Shown here one piece after another: positions 1 to 12,149 of a stretch of 64,000 bases of DNA. Position 1 is the stretch's first letter; each line of letters opens with the position of its first letter. This DNA comes from Hydractinia symbiolongicarpus. Lineage: Eukaryota; Cnidaria; Hydrozoa; Anthoathecata; Hydractiniidae. Under the pieces are notes generated by a model. It saw only the letters and a list, made by a program, of their open reading frames with translations. It did no database searches and was not told where the DNA came from. The stretch spans positions 6,014,001 to 6,078,000 of the forward strand of contig NC_079875.1 in assembly GCF_029227915.1 (NCBI RefSeq), read 5' to 3'. The translations under genes were made by a program, and so were the position numbers.

Positions 1-662
1 GTCACTCTCAAAAGAGGATCCGAGTTAGAGGGATTCTACTGTGTGGAGCGGGATAACTAAATCAAGCCGGCCCACTTGCTAGCCGGCTTGGCTTGTTGGG
101 CGGGCTGACTCTTAAAAATGAAAACACTAACGCAGAATTGATCATGTGAGAATAAAAAAACCCCGTGTAGGCGGGCTCGCTCTGAGCGGGATTCCGTCAA
201 ATTGAACCGAGATCTGACTGGCTTGCTTTTCATAAATATTTATTATTTTATTAAAGATTTATTAGAGTGAGATCTCGGTTAGCCGATCCAGCCTTATTAA
301 CCAGGTCAGTTCGCGTTGGATAAACACCCAATAAATCTCAATCTGCAGCTAACTTGTTAGATTTTTTCATAGTCATATAGTTTTTTTATGACTATGATAT
401 TTTTAGATATTTTTTTATAAATATTGACAATAAAAAGAACGCAAAACAAAATACAGTGGTTATGACTAAGAATTAAAATATAGTTTAGTTTTTATTTTTT
501 ATTTTTATGCTCTTGCTAGCAGGATTACTCAAAGAATTTGTGCGATAGTCATAAGACTTGTGTGGGTGCCGCTCCTCTGCGTCATGAACGTACGAGCTTT
601 CAACATGACATATTTTACAGAACATAAAACAGGCCGGTCATTTACGGAAGAAAACAAACAAC
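1..662. other. Upstream region of the first SH2 adaptor gene
   Basis: No ORF of note. Two short imperfect palindromes are visible: a GCCGGC-containing pair around 64-89, and the inverted words ACCGAGATCT (about 203) and AGATCTCGGT (about 272). A possible splice acceptor (TTTTACAG, about 612-619) lies some 45 nt before the start codon at 663, so the 5' UTR may be spliced or may receive a trans-spliced leader. I cannot identify a core promoter. Confidence 0.4.
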
Positions 663-3600
663 ATGGCCGCTAACTTTGGCAAATTTTTCGGGTTAAAAGC
701 TAAGAAGAAAACACCAAAGGTACAAACTCAAGAGGATGATTCGGACGACTCAGATGGGTATCAAGATCCCTCAGTGGCTTGCCCAACTGAGCCTCCTGGT
801 GTAGCCAGAGGAATAATGCCAAACTACCCACCTCCTAGACCAAACTCTCCGAAAATTGGAACAAAACTACCACATGCTGCTGTAAGTGTAACTAGCTAGC
901 TATTTTTATTTCTCACTTTTAAATGATAAAATATAAAGAGAGAAAGACTTTTCAGGGGCCTTACTCATCTCACTGGCCATAGAAAATCTTCCCATAGATT
1001 CCGTAACTGACTAAATGCATGTAATCATATGTCAACTTAGTTATGCTAGCTGGCGGCTATGTAACCAGGAATTCTCTATATATCTAAAAATTAAGTTTTA
1101 CCCATTCTTTTATAACCCAATAAAAAATGCAGTGCTGCAAAATTAATAAACGCTTATTCTACAGCTAGTTAGCTAGACCTTTTTGTTTACATTTTTAGCG
1201 GTACGTTCTTTCGAAATAATAGTAAAATCAGGTAATACAGATTAAAACAAAAGTATCTACATCATACAGTCTCTAAACTAAGGAAATATTTAAAAGATAT
1301 TAAAATTTTATCAAAAGAGTGTGACTTTTAAACTCGTCTTTTGTATTCAACGGTGGTTTATTGCCATTTAAAAAAATTCACAATCAGTAAGTGTTGTTGA
1401 GACTTCGAGGTTGATAAAATTTTAACTGTTTCCATTGATAGTATCGTTCGCAGCTATTAAAATGTAATCCCAGCAGACTCAAAACTCTTGAATGCTCCTT
1501 TATGCGGGTGATAAGATGCCGACTTGATTGACCAACATAGCGCGAATTACATCGCGGATGACAAATTTCATAGACCACACCACTTTTAAAAGCAGATACT
1601 TTTGTTTTAATCTGTATTACCTGATTTTACTATTATTTCATAAGAACTTACTGCGAAAAATGTAAACAAAAAGGTCTAGCTAGCTAGCTATAGAATAAGC
1701 GTTTATTAGTTTTGCAAACATTAAATGATTTTACTACTATTTTAGATTTAACCTAATGATGATTTTAAAAGTCGAAATATATTGTTATTTTATTAAAATT
1801 GTTGGTCACTTATTACTAAATAATACTATTGCCACAATGTTTTTAAGTTACAGACTTCTAAATTCTTTTGCCTTTAACTTTGATATGAATATATGTCAAT
1901 CAGAAAATGTCCATCTACACACTAGATAATCGTTTTAAGCCTCACAATGTTTCCGTAGAAAGAAATGGGCTAAAAAAGACCATTTTTTAGCAGGCTTTAG
2001 ACCTTTCTGTCTGCCACGCATTTGTTAGAGCCAGAAGGGCTTACTAAGGAAAATTTACGGGAGTTTACGCTAAGACAACACAGCCACCACGAAGACAACA
2101 CAACCAAATTTTTTTGACGCATTGTCTTAAACCATGACTTCCATTTATTGAAGTTACTCGCGAAGACAAAACATAATGGGGGATAAAAAATAAGCAAAAT
2201 AGAAAATGAAAGTACTTGATCAAAATGTCTGGCTTTAGAAAAGTTAGAGATCTACTGCTTTTGGCTTTTGATAACTGCATTGTATCCGAAGAAGAATTTT
2301 TGCTTCTATACACTGTAAATCGTTCAGTTAACCCAGATAACAGACATTATGACTACAACTTATTCGATCTCGACAGTTTTCCAGATACAGAATGCTATAC
2401 AGAATTCCGATTTCGAAAAAGAGACTTAATCTGTTTGAAAAATGTCTTGCAAATTCCAGACAAAATAACTTGCCACAACTATAACGATATCATTCTAATA
2501 GAACTGAAGCACTGTGTATTCTCCTGCATCGTTGGTGTTATCCAAGTAGGTTGGCAGACTTAATACCAAGATTTGGAAGACCGGTTCCCCAGTTGTGTAT
2601 GATTTTCAATTATGTGTTGATCATGTGAACGATACTTACTTGATACATTAAACCAAGTTTGGCTAAGACCTTACAACCTGCGAGCCAATGCAGATGCTGT
2701 TTAGAAACAGGGGCAGCGTTAAATTGTGTATGGGGATTCATAGATGACACTTTAAAAGCTTGCTGTTGGCCTGGACGATACCAGAGAGCTCTTTGTTTTG
2801 GTTGAAATACCAATGCTTTGAAATACCAATCAGTATCCACACCTAATGGGATGATAGCACACTTGTATGGGCTAATCGAAAGGTAGAGGGCACGACAGTG
2901 CAATGTTAGCTCTCTCTGGCCTTATAAATTAGCCCAACCAATATTTTTTTTTATTAAAACTGAAATGTACTGCTATGGAGACCCTACATATCCTCTCTGT
3001 AGGCATTTACAGACTCCTTTTAACACAGCAAATCTAACAGCACAAGAAAGAGTATACAACATAAGTATAAGTAGAGTGTGTGTGGAGTGGGTTTTGGAGA
3101 TGTTTTGAATCAATTCAAATTTAACATTTAAAAAAAAAATGGTTGGACTCAATCCTATTGGTAAATTCTACAGAGATTGATTGCATTGTTATATACTGAC
3201 AACTGTAAAACTGTAAAAATCTACTATTTTGAAATATATAATGCTCATGAAAGTTTCTCAGCATTTTTTGCAATAAGCATTAATAATTGCCTAATTTTGC
3301 TGTTGACTTTGCAGCATAAACTGTTCATTTCTATATATCATTACTACACTCTCTTTCCCTTTGCCACTGAAGTTCCTCCTGCCTCAACCTAATTTCATAT
3401 TTTCGTATCTCGGCTGCAGATTTTTCTCTCAAATGAGTAACTGTTTCTGATCCACTATTCTGCTTTCTTTCAGGTGTTTCATCTGGACTGGTCTCAGGGG
3501 AACGCTTCCTGGTCTCACTCCAATGTTCCATAAATTTTTGGCAAGTTTCTTGAGCAGACTTCAAGTCTTTCTCTACAGTTTTCTTTTGTGCGGCAACTAT

Positions 3601-6600
3601 TTGTTTTGCTTGTAGCTCACTGTCATTTTTCAAAGTTGTCACTCCTTCAAGTAGCGTATCCAGCTCAGTCACATCAGGAGCAATGCCAGATGCTTTTTCC
3701 TCCATCAATCTCTTTCTGGCATAATCCTTCAATAGTTTTTTTAAGCGAGCACATAGGGACCTTTCATCTTTCATTTTAAATATTGGTTGTTCAATGGAGT
3801 TTAAAATTCCAGAAAATCAAGTCCCAGTTACTACCTTGTTCTCTTAAACCTGGCTTGTTGGTAAACGAGTTAGCAACCAATAACTCTTGCAAGAACAGGA
3901 TGTCATGTTATTTTGTCCAACACATGTTGTTACTAAATTGCTTTAGTAGTTTAAAAAATAAGTATCAAAATATAATACAAACCTTTTCCTAGGATCTGCT
4001 TTGTCATTTTCAGCCATTTCTAAGAAATAACAAAGCACCAAAAAAGAACAACACAAAAAACAAAACAAAACACTTCAAATTTCTTGGAAATATCTATAAC
4101 ATTTTTTTCCAGATGTAAAATAATATGTCAAAACGAAGATTGAATATTAAGCTATAATTTAATACCATTTTCCACACTGTTTATATATAGAAAACTGACC
4201 TTTAGTTACTTCTTTGTGTTGCCAACGTGAAAAGACTGAATTCAACATTCGTGCTGAACAGTTGTAGATGTTATTTCATTGTTAAAAGAGTCTCTAATGA
4301 TTTCACAGCAGTACATTTCTGCAGAAACGGCAACTAATTCACAAAGTTTACCAAGCTTCTACAATCCTTCCAAGTGTTCATCAAGCGATTCTCCTATATT
4401 TTTTTTGTAAGTTGCTAATTAGTAACTAGCTAGTATATATTGGGCGTTTTTACGTACAGTTTATTCAAGTATCAATTACTTCATCATAAGTATTACTTAC
4501 ACTCTATACTAAAAAAATATCTGATGATATAACATTGACAATTGATCTAAACTTATCGGGTGCTTTTGCACCACACTTACCAATGAAATTATCATAAATC
4601 TCTTTCCCATGTTTCCAATCCTTTGCTGCTTTTGGCGAATTTGGATCCACATTTAATCTCTAAGACCTCAGTGCCTTGCTCATAATTAAGTTCAATAAAT
4701 TGATATAAAATTGGAGAGAGAAGTTGACCAGTATGATGGTTTTACTAAACTTAAAAACACAACTATAAAGATCTAGAAATATAAGGAAAGAAAAATGTTA
4801 GCAACCAACACAATTTCACAACACAGTGTAAAGTATTTTTTACTTATTTTTTCTTCAATATTAGGTTTCTAAAGTATGTAAAAATAACATTTAATTTATC
4901 CCCAAAACGTTTTTAGAGGTACTGGCAAAAACCCCTTTCCCCTTTCTACCAAAAAATTTTTACCACACCATGAAGTGATATAATAAAAGAAAGGAAGCTG
5001 CCAACAAGCTGTAACCTCGTGAGATGTAACTTTTTAAATAAACTTGTCGTTTATGTCAAAATAGCACTGTTAACCCTATTCAGTCCCATAAATGTCAAAA
5101 ATTCTGTTTACTTAAGTATGGCATCGTAATTTATGCAGCATAATTAATCTGAAATTTTTTAAATGTGGATGTATTAAAACAAAAAAAGCTTTTTAAAATT
5201 TTTAAAAAAAACTTATTAACTAACTTTTTGACCTCTATAATGTAAGTAATATATCATTTTATACCTCAGGTTCTCTTTAAGCTTGCATAACTCAAACAGA
5301 GCAAAATTATTGCTTGTTTAAAAAAATAAAGGTCATGGCCGTAAGGACTAAATTCAGTAAGGTTCACACAAAGACCATAACGTATGCACCAGATATTCAG
5401 TGTGGTCCGTGTGAGTGGTAGTCTTGTAGAGCATTCGCCTCCAGTGTGGAAGGTCTTGGGTTCAAACCCTGGTTAAGTCATGCGAGAGACTATAAAGTGT
5501 TCAGCATGAGAATAGGATTGATATCATAGACAGGTGTCTAGTTGAGCCACTGTTGTGCTTGCATGCCTTCCGTAGCTTAAATGGGAGATTTAAATGCACT
5601 AAAAACCCCCTTCACAGGACCCTCATTGATGACATAATAAAAACTGAAGAAGCTATCCTGAGTAAATAATTGTAATAATAATAATAATAATAATAGTGCA
5701 ATATGTTTATGTATTCAGACAAGGTAATAAATTTGATACGTCATTTATTATGTGATGACTATAGTGTAATTTGATACGTCATTTATTACCCGCTATATAA
5801 GGTTAAAAAATAACTTTTACTTTCTCTTGGTTTGTTTTCTTCATTTCACTCAACAAATTTTTTTTAGGTAAAGCGTGATGACTACCAGGACCCATGGGAT
5901 TCGAAAAGTTTCAAGAAAAATGATACAAGTCAAAAAAATGTTCAAACTGAATATGAAGACCCTTTTGATGCAAGATTTACTGGTCAACAGAAAAAACAAG
6001 AATCAATAGAAGATGAAGAATATTCTGAGCCTTACGAACCAGTGAATAGAAATGTTAATAATAAGAAACCGACTGATACGTATGATGATCCATGGGACAC
6101 GCGCAAAAATGCTGTAAATACAAACAGTTTGAATAAAACAGCCAGCAGCAAGCCCAGCCTGCCTACTGCACCTGTAAAAAAGGCAGGACCACGTGATGAC
6201 TATAGTGACCCATGGGATTCGAAGTTAAAAAAAAGTACAGTAGAAAGTCCGACGAAGAATACTATGGAATATGATGACACATATGCTGACCCGTATGACA
6301 AAAAAACAAAGACAACAACAAATAAAAATAAGAATGACGATGATGATGACGATTTGTATGATGTGCCTGAACAAGAAATTGCTGGTGGCACCAAAAGTAT
6401 GGTATACAGGTTAGTAGAGAGCTGTAAACAGCAGTTTGTTTTTACGTATGTTACTCAAATATAAAAAAAATATGAAGGAAAACGACTTCTTTTCAGCTCA
6501 TGCTTTGTTCATTAATTTGCCATATATGTTTGAAGTGAGAGTGGAGAAGACGGGAAAAATATAGACTGGCTGAAAAATTAAGGTTCATAAAACTTTGTTT

Positions 6601-8371
6601 CAACACATTTGGGTGGATAAGATACTTAGAAATTGATTAATAATTAATAACTTTTGGTTAGAATTCCCATTGTTAATGAATTTGAAAGTCTCCTAATGAT
6701 ACTTTTCCAAAGTAATATTAAATAAAAAGTCACAAAATTTCAGCTATAAAAGTAAGCGGTTCTCGACTTCATATAAATAATAAACCAGAAGAGAAGGGGT
6801 ACATCCGTACTGTTCCATAAAAAATGGCGGTAAGACATGTTTGTTTGCTATTTTGAAATTTTCTTCCAGTGATGTCAAAAACAAACCTCAAAACACGCAG
6901 TCGCTACCTACATCTGTAAAATACAAAACTCCAAAGCCCTCTGCTCCTCCTCTACAACAACAACAACAACAACAAGGAAATTACGATGCACCATGGGATT
7001 GGAAAGTAAAGAAGGTAGAAGCTGATTTTGACAAAAGGTTTTCTCTACAAGAGCAGCCGCCTGTTGCAGCTCCACGCAAAAAATCAACTCCAAATGTAAT
7101 TGCACATGCTACAGTGAGTAACGCGAACCCAATACCAAAGCCAAAGCGTGATCCTTCTATAAAAATATCAGAAGCTGATAAAGAATATGAAGTAGACCCA
7201 ACCATACCTTTAGATAATCAGGGGTAAGTTTAACATCCATTAAACGAGTGTTGGAGCTTCTGCAATATATAAAAGTTCGTTGTAAAAACAACTTTTTTTC
7301 TGTCGACTCAGATTTTTAACAAAGCCTCTATTTGACTTTGAATTTTTGTTTGATTTTCAGTCCCTCAATGTGTATATTTAAAACCACAAAACTGATAACA
7401 AAATAACTTTACAAGTTGAGAATTTGCATGATATATCCTGAAATATTTTATTCGCACGATAAAATTACTTTAAAGGCGAATGTTGAGAACGTATCTAAGT
7501 CTTATAATTAGTCATTAATCGCAGAAAAGCTTAGGCAAAAGAAACAAGTGAATAAATTCTGTAGCTGTGTCATAACTATCCTCTATGTGACGTGTTTTTT
7601 ATAGATGGTTTCATGGTCGTGTACGTAGAGGAGAAGCCGAGTCGTTACTACGAAACCATCCAGACTGCAGTTACTTAATTCGAAACAGCGAAAGTTCGAA
7701 AATAGATTATTCGCTGTCTCTCAGGTATGCGTACAACATTTAGTATTGATTTTCTTTAAATATCTGTTACTTCTTGTTTATCTCAAGATATTTGTTAAGC
7801 TTGATTTTCAATAAAGTATGTATACAACATTTGTTGTGCAACATCTCTTCTGCCGTTTTATTGTAGAACATATGTTTCCACAATAAAGTCGTAACGGCGG
7901 CTGTTATTGCTCAACAATTTTCATATTTATGCGAACCGTCCTTTAAACTCATCTGGTATCCTTGTATTCAAATATTTTCATTTTCGGACCTGTTCCTTTA
8001 GCCTGCAGTATTTTTAGGTTTTAGGTATAGGATGTAGAAAAATGTCGTTTAGGGGTAGTGGACAGTCACCTGAGAGGTTTCAGCAAATACTTATTGTGTT
8101 TTTGATAATTTGTCTTATTTGAACTAGCAAGTCATTTGAATTTTTTTTTTTTTTTTTTTCTAGGAATAAAGGTGCAACGATGCATGCGAAGATTTCGTGT
8201 CAAGATGGAAAATACATTCTGGGTGTGAACAGTCGACCATACGATACAATCCCTGAAATGATACATTACTATTCTCAGAATAAGTTAAACATTCGTGGAT
8301 ATGAGAACGTGAAATTATTGTATCCAGTGTTTCAGGAGGCTATGTATTTCACGGTAGAGCCTGGGACTTAA
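663..8371 (+). CDS. Shb/Shd/She/Shf-family SH2 adaptor protein, copy 1
   Basis: Five exons: 663..881, 5868..6409, 6870..7223, 7605..7724 and 8164..8371. All junctions are GT-AG, with phases 0,2,2,2; the product is 480 aa. Family members are cytoplasmic adaptors that link tyrosine-kinase receptors to downstream effectors; they have no catalytic domain. The N-terminus carries a proline motif (PPPRPNSP). The middle is acidic and disordered, with many candidate phosphotyrosine sites of the form Y-x-D/E-P (YQDP, YEDP, YSEP, YDDP, YSDP, YADP, LYDVP), plus YDAPWDWK and the linker VDPTIPLDNQGW. The SH2 domain occupies about residues 372-475: it starts at WFHGRVRRGEA, contains the phosphotyrosine-binding Arg in YLIRNSESSK, and ends in LLYPV. 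The motif order matches vertebrate Shb/Shf, where the linker reads similarly. The exon 2 donor (6410) was chosen because only it gives the phase required by exon 3. Which vertebrate paralogue it equals cannot be told, since the duplication here looks independent. Confidence 0.9.
1132..1718 (-). mobile_element. Penelope-like element fragment (GIY-YIG) within inverted repeats
   Basis: The minus-strand ORF 1384..1578 reads VYEICHPRCNSRYVGQSS then TRIKEH. This is the GIY-YIG endonuclease core of Penelope-like retroelements (VY, YVG, the Arg of TR, EH). The same frame extends upstream in the right arm (IKTKVS). About 125 bp on the left (1132-1258) and right (1592-1718) are inverted copies at roughly 90% identity by eye; both arms carry the GACCTTTTTGTTTACATTTTT word. 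The reverse transcriptase is absent, so the copy is dead. It sits in intron 1 of the first SH2 adaptor. Confidence 0.7.
1875..2070. repeat. Dispersed MITE-like repeat, copy 1 (second copy at 21.1 kb)
   Basis: This stretch matches the reverse complement of 21096-21290. Shared words in order are ATATATGTCAATCA, CCATCT.CAC, AAGCCTCA, TGTTTCCGTAG, AATGGGCT, CTGCCACGCA.TTGTTAGAGC and GGGCTTAC. Its outer end is eroded here. It encodes no protein that I recognise. Confidence 0.6.
2216..3110 (+). pseudogene. Broken PIF/Harbinger-type (HARBI1-like) transposase
   Basis: A DDE transposase of the PIF/Harbinger superfamily, broken by several frameshifts and stops. The first frame (2216..2563) ends in the family's N-terminal motif (FRFRKRDL, then ITCHNY). 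A second frame follows with WCYPSRLADLIPRFGRPVPQ. The catalytic blocks are recognisable: first Asp in CVWGFIDDT with CCWPGRYQRAL (about 2725-2790), second Asp in GRGHD (about 2882-2895), and third acidic residue in SRVCVEWVLE (about 3068-3094), preceded by MYCYGDPTYPLC (about 2968). All three acidic positions survive but the reading frame does not, so this is a relic. It lies in intron 1 of the SH2 adaptor gene. A Myb-like ORF is convergent with it at 3331..3774. Confidence 0.85.
3331..3774 (-). CDS. Probable Harbinger-associated Myb-like/coiled-coil ORF (relic)
   Basis: The ORF is 147 aa, charged and helical. It contains EEKASGIAPDVTELDTLLEG, then a Lys/Glu-rich region with KRSPETSPDETPERKQ, then a basic-acidic helix (RKYEIRLRQEELQWQRERE). 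This layout resembles the C-terminal half of the SANT/Myb-like second protein of Harbinger transposons. A short upstream ORF start (MAENDKADPRK, about 3983-4014 on the same strand) with a GTTTGT donor could be its first exon. The DNA-binding helices themselves are not visible. It is convergent with the broken transposase at 2216..3110, which supports the link. It is unlikely to be a host gene. Confidence 0.45.
   Translation of the reverse strand: MKDERSLCARLKKLLKDYARKRLMEEKASGIAPDVTELDTLLEGVTTLKNDSELQAKQIVAAQKKTVEKDLKSAQETCQKFMEHWSETRKRSPETSPDETPERKQNSGSETVTHLREKSAAEIRKYEIRLRQEELQWQRERECSNDI
4505..4670 (-). mobile_element. Gag-like retroelement fragment
   Basis: The minus-strand translation gives VDPNSPKAAKDWKHGKEIYD followed by NFIGKCGAKAPDKFRSIVN and a stop. 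The pattern (DPxSPxAAxxWKHW-like, then DKF..IVN) resembles the Gag-like proteins of LTR retrotransposons in invertebrates. Only about 50 codons are left, with no protease, RT or LTR that I can see. The family assignment rests on pattern memory. Confidence 0.35.
5401..5697 (+). mobile_element. tRNA-derived SINE with (AAT)n tail
   Basis: The element starts with a tRNA-like head carrying a clear Pol III B box (GGTTCAAACCC, about 5459). An unrelated body follows, and it ends in an (AAT)n tract at about 5671-5696. This head-body-A-rich-repeat layout is that of a SINE. It lies in intron 1 of the first SH2 adaptor and is a different family from the SINE at 12.2, 16.3, 47.1 and 55.6 kb. Confidence 0.6.
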
Positions 8372-10222
8372 CAGCTGGTTCTATTGCGCATGCGTATATA
8401 AATTTGATCGTTAGTGTAGGGAAGAGATAGTATTATATTTAAGAGATTAAACGGTGTTGGATGACTTGACTCAAAAATTCAATTGGATTGTGTGATATGT
8501 TATGTATGTGTTGTCTTTGCGAAGTCTTTTGTAAACATACAATTTCTTTAACGTTGTGTTTCTGTTTTGTTTCGTTAAACTGCTTTTCTAAGTTGAACCA
8601 AGACTCCTTGGTTGAACATATCTAGTCACACTGCAGACTGCATTATTCTGTCTTCTGATCATAGTTTGATAGTATACAATACTCGTATTGTGGTGTGACA
8701 TTTTAATTTTTTACCAGAGACGCTGACAGTAATCTTTTTTAATGTAGACAACGCGACGAGAATGTTCATTGGTAAATTCTTCTTTGTGGCATATAAATTT
8801 AAGGTTTTAAATATTTATTTTCATTTGGGAGTGGTGATTTCAGGGAGTTGGTATGTTTTCTTGTAACCTTCTCCACGTCAGCGTTTATTGATGATAATTC
8901 TTTTAAAAAGGTCATGGTCAAACTGACACACAGATAACTTTTTCAAAAACTAATATGCAATTACGGATCGGTAGATCTGATAAATAATTTCAGTTTTATT
9001 ATTTTTGACAAGTAAAAGCTTTAAAAATATTTCATTACATTACAAATTTATTTAGTTTTTTAAATAAGAACGAGTCTACAGGAAATGCATTCAAGAAAGT
9101 GGCCACATCCAATATATTCGAAATAACCTAAAATATTAAGACCAAAATATCAATTCCTCTTTAAATCTTCTATCCTGACATGCATTTTTTTTCTATTCTA
9201 GTAGTTACATGTTTTCATAAAAAGATAAACCAGCATGTAATGTTAAGAAAGACTTGATTCTTGGCAACTGCTTATTTCCTTCCAATGTTTGTGAAAATAT
9301 TCTAAAATATAGAGTGGTTTTTATACGTTTTTTAGTGTTAGTTCGGACCCCACAATTATATTCTATGTGGTCGCGCTGGTTAGAAATTATTTCAATCTTA
9401 TAAGATGTAAATTAATAGCTGTTTTATTTTTTCTATATTTTCGCGCCTTTTTGTAACACGCTTTTTTTAATTTATTGATCTGTTTATATATTTTGATAAT
9501 ACACTGGTAATCTCCTTCGCAGAGATTCTTTTTAAGCGATTTTTTATGTTGCTTCAGATTGGACACTGGCTTGAGGGTAAATACCAGGATAATAACATAA
9601 AGTATAAATTCACTTTTCCATTTTTCTATCCCCGGAAAGAGTCATTTTTGCAAATTCAACGGAATCGAGATATCTTTAAGTTTGACAAGTCTCCTGCTCT
9701 TTATTATTTTTTTTTGTTGTAGCGATTATTAATTGTGAGGTTAATTTTCGCGATTTTTTCTCTACTTTCGCAAAAATTTAAAAATTAAAAAAAATAATAA
9801 GTATTCTCGTAGCATGTTTATTTTTCACTATTTTCATGTATAAAACTATTTGTTTTTTGAATTGACTGGGGTTTTGTCACAAATGTGTTAGAAATGTTTT
9901 AAAGAAAAGTGACGAGAGTTTCATGATTTGAATTTTCAGGGCAACCCTGATTTACAGGTACTCAACCTCGTCTCCAGGCTATCTGAGTGCTCCTGGAATG
10001 TTTATACGGCTACAATACCTTGAATTTTTTTGGAAAGATGCCTTATTTTATAAACCACAGGGAGCGCTGAAACAAAATTAGGTAAAACATCAAATCTCGG
10101 ATTAGGCCAGAAAAATATTAGCAGGAAAAGGTATTTTTTATAGATACAATTAGGCCCACCTTAACGGTTACAAGCAAGAAACTGAAAAAAAGAGGGTTCT
10201 ACAACATGAAAGTTTAGCTTAC

Positions 10223-10469
10223 AAGGCTGTTTTCCACTTTAAAAACATTTTCGGCGGAACAGAACGAAAGGGAACAGAAAAACTTCTGAGCTTGCGTACT
10301 TAAAATGTTTACACCACGTGTGTGAAAATTTTCTTTGTACTCGACTTCTTTCTGTGATGAAATGTGCGCAATAATATGAAGTGGAAATTACCAGCAGAAA
10401 ATTTTCTGTTCAGTTCTGTCTTGTCTGTTTTGTTCCGCGGAAAACTTTCTTGAAGTGGAAAACAGCCTT
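10223..10469. mobile_element. MITE with ~40-bp terminal inverted repeats
   Basis: The left end AAGGCTGTTTTCCACTTTAA pairs with the right end GAAGTGGAAAACAGCCTT. The inverted match continues inward through the GTTCCGC/GCGGAAC words, giving about 40-45 bp. The interior is about 150 bp and non-coding. I did not find a clear target-site duplication, so the superfamily is open. Confidence 0.65.
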
Positions 10470-10770
10470 AAAATTACTTCCTTGTGTATAAGGGGTATGA
10501 TAATCACGGATAATACAAGACAGAGAAAAACGTCTGTTTGCAGAGTGAGATCTCAAGAATCGAGCTCGGATATTTCGTAAGGTTCAAAGTACTATAATGG
10601 CGATATATATACACCTTGTTGATGTCAAGTTGGTGACAACCCTGTAGAATATAGTTTTATTTGATCCCATTTTTTTTTATTCTTTTGCTTAAACCATAGT
10701 TATACCATAGTGTTTTTTCTATTAACTATGCTTAAACATTACGAAACGAAATACCTTTATAAATTGTTGC

Positions 10771-11279
10771 AGACATAAATTATCGTGGCATAAATTATTT
10801 CAGACGTAAATTATTGCGGTTTTCGCTCAAAGTAGCGATAATATGGTGTCCCAAAATGCCATCCGAAATGCCAAATGTAAAAAAAAAGTTTTATATTCCC
10901 TAATATTGTGAAAGATAACGTTTTTTTTTTGATTTTAAGAAGGCTGATTTATTTCGAAAAGAATAATATCCCTATTTTCTGCCGCGAAAATTCTCTCAAA
11001 TATTTTACGATTTACGGTTTACAATTCGCGGAAATAAGTTCTCTCCTCCAAAATAATTTCTAATTCATTATTTTTTCTTAAATTCCTGAGTATTTAATGT
11101 CTATAAGTATTCACAAAAAATTCCATATATGAATGCAGGGGTGGTAGTCATGAAAAACATTTTTAATAAGAAACGTCTGAAAATATCAATAGAAATTATT
11201 CAAATCACGATAATTTATTTATTATTGCCCAAACGCAATAATTTATGTCACAAAAATGTAAACTGCATAATTTATGTCT
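10771..11279. mobile_element. MITE-like inverted-repeat element
   Basis: The left end AGACATAAATTAT and the inner ATAAATTATTGCGGTTT are mirrored on the right by AAACGCAATAATTTATG and ATAATTTATGTCT. The unit is about 509 bp, AT-rich and non-coding. Confidence 0.55.
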
Positions 11280-12149
11280 AACTACTAGAAGAGTTAAAGG
11301 GTCAAGGGGAGAAATACTTGGGACGCAGGGTCTATATTTTCAACAATACGTCATATGCGGCAAAAAAGTGGTTTCAGTGCGTGACATTTTGAGCACGCTC
11401 ACTTGCCAGCACGGAGAAGTAGGAAAACATTTTGTTGTGCAATCATGTAGCTACCAGGGTGGGTGAGTTCTGAAGGAAGTGTAATTCAATTTTTTAACTA
11501 TGGCGTCTTTCTCTTGCATTATAACTTAGGGCCAACATGCTAATTTCTTTGTGCATTATTATGTGGCAGTTGTTTTTAGACCGTAGATGAATACGAAAGC
11601 CCAGTAGGATCATTCACATTTTATTCTTTATATTTAGTTCACACCACGATCTGAAGATAATTTTACGATCTAAAGATAATTTTTCGATCTTTGCATAATT
11701 TTTCTATCTTAAGATAATTTTACCCTCTGCAGATGATTTTGGGGCCTTCGAAAATTTTTTTTGGGCCCCGTTAGTGGGACATCGCCGCTAAAGGGGGGGA
11801 GGGGGTCTGAATTTTAAAAAAAAAATCCGCTAGGGATTAAGGAATTTTAAAAATTTGTTTGTGGCCTGAAAATTCTTTGTTGTTCGTGAGCGTAATTCCT
11901 CTTGTCATCAATTCCGATAACTTTTATCTACAAAACACGCCCCTGAGCCTTCCAAGATTTATCCGAATGTGTGTATTTCACGGACGGAAATCCGCTAAAA
12001 GAGGGGGGACTAGCGCCAATAGTCACCAACATCCGCATTATATGTTTGGTTCATAAATCTGTTTTTAAAAGACTTTATTTTCAGTCACTCACAAATTTAT
12101 CATTTATACACATCATTGTTCATAATATCCAATTGTTACAATAACCAAT

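Noticed and set aside
2216-2563. 115-aa ORF as a functional host gene
   Set aside because: It is the first in-frame part of a Harbinger transposase that continues in other frames with stops.
6841-7227. Independent Gln-rich small protein
   Set aside because: It is exon 3 of the first SH2 adaptor; the apparent start codon lies in the intron before the acceptor at 6869.
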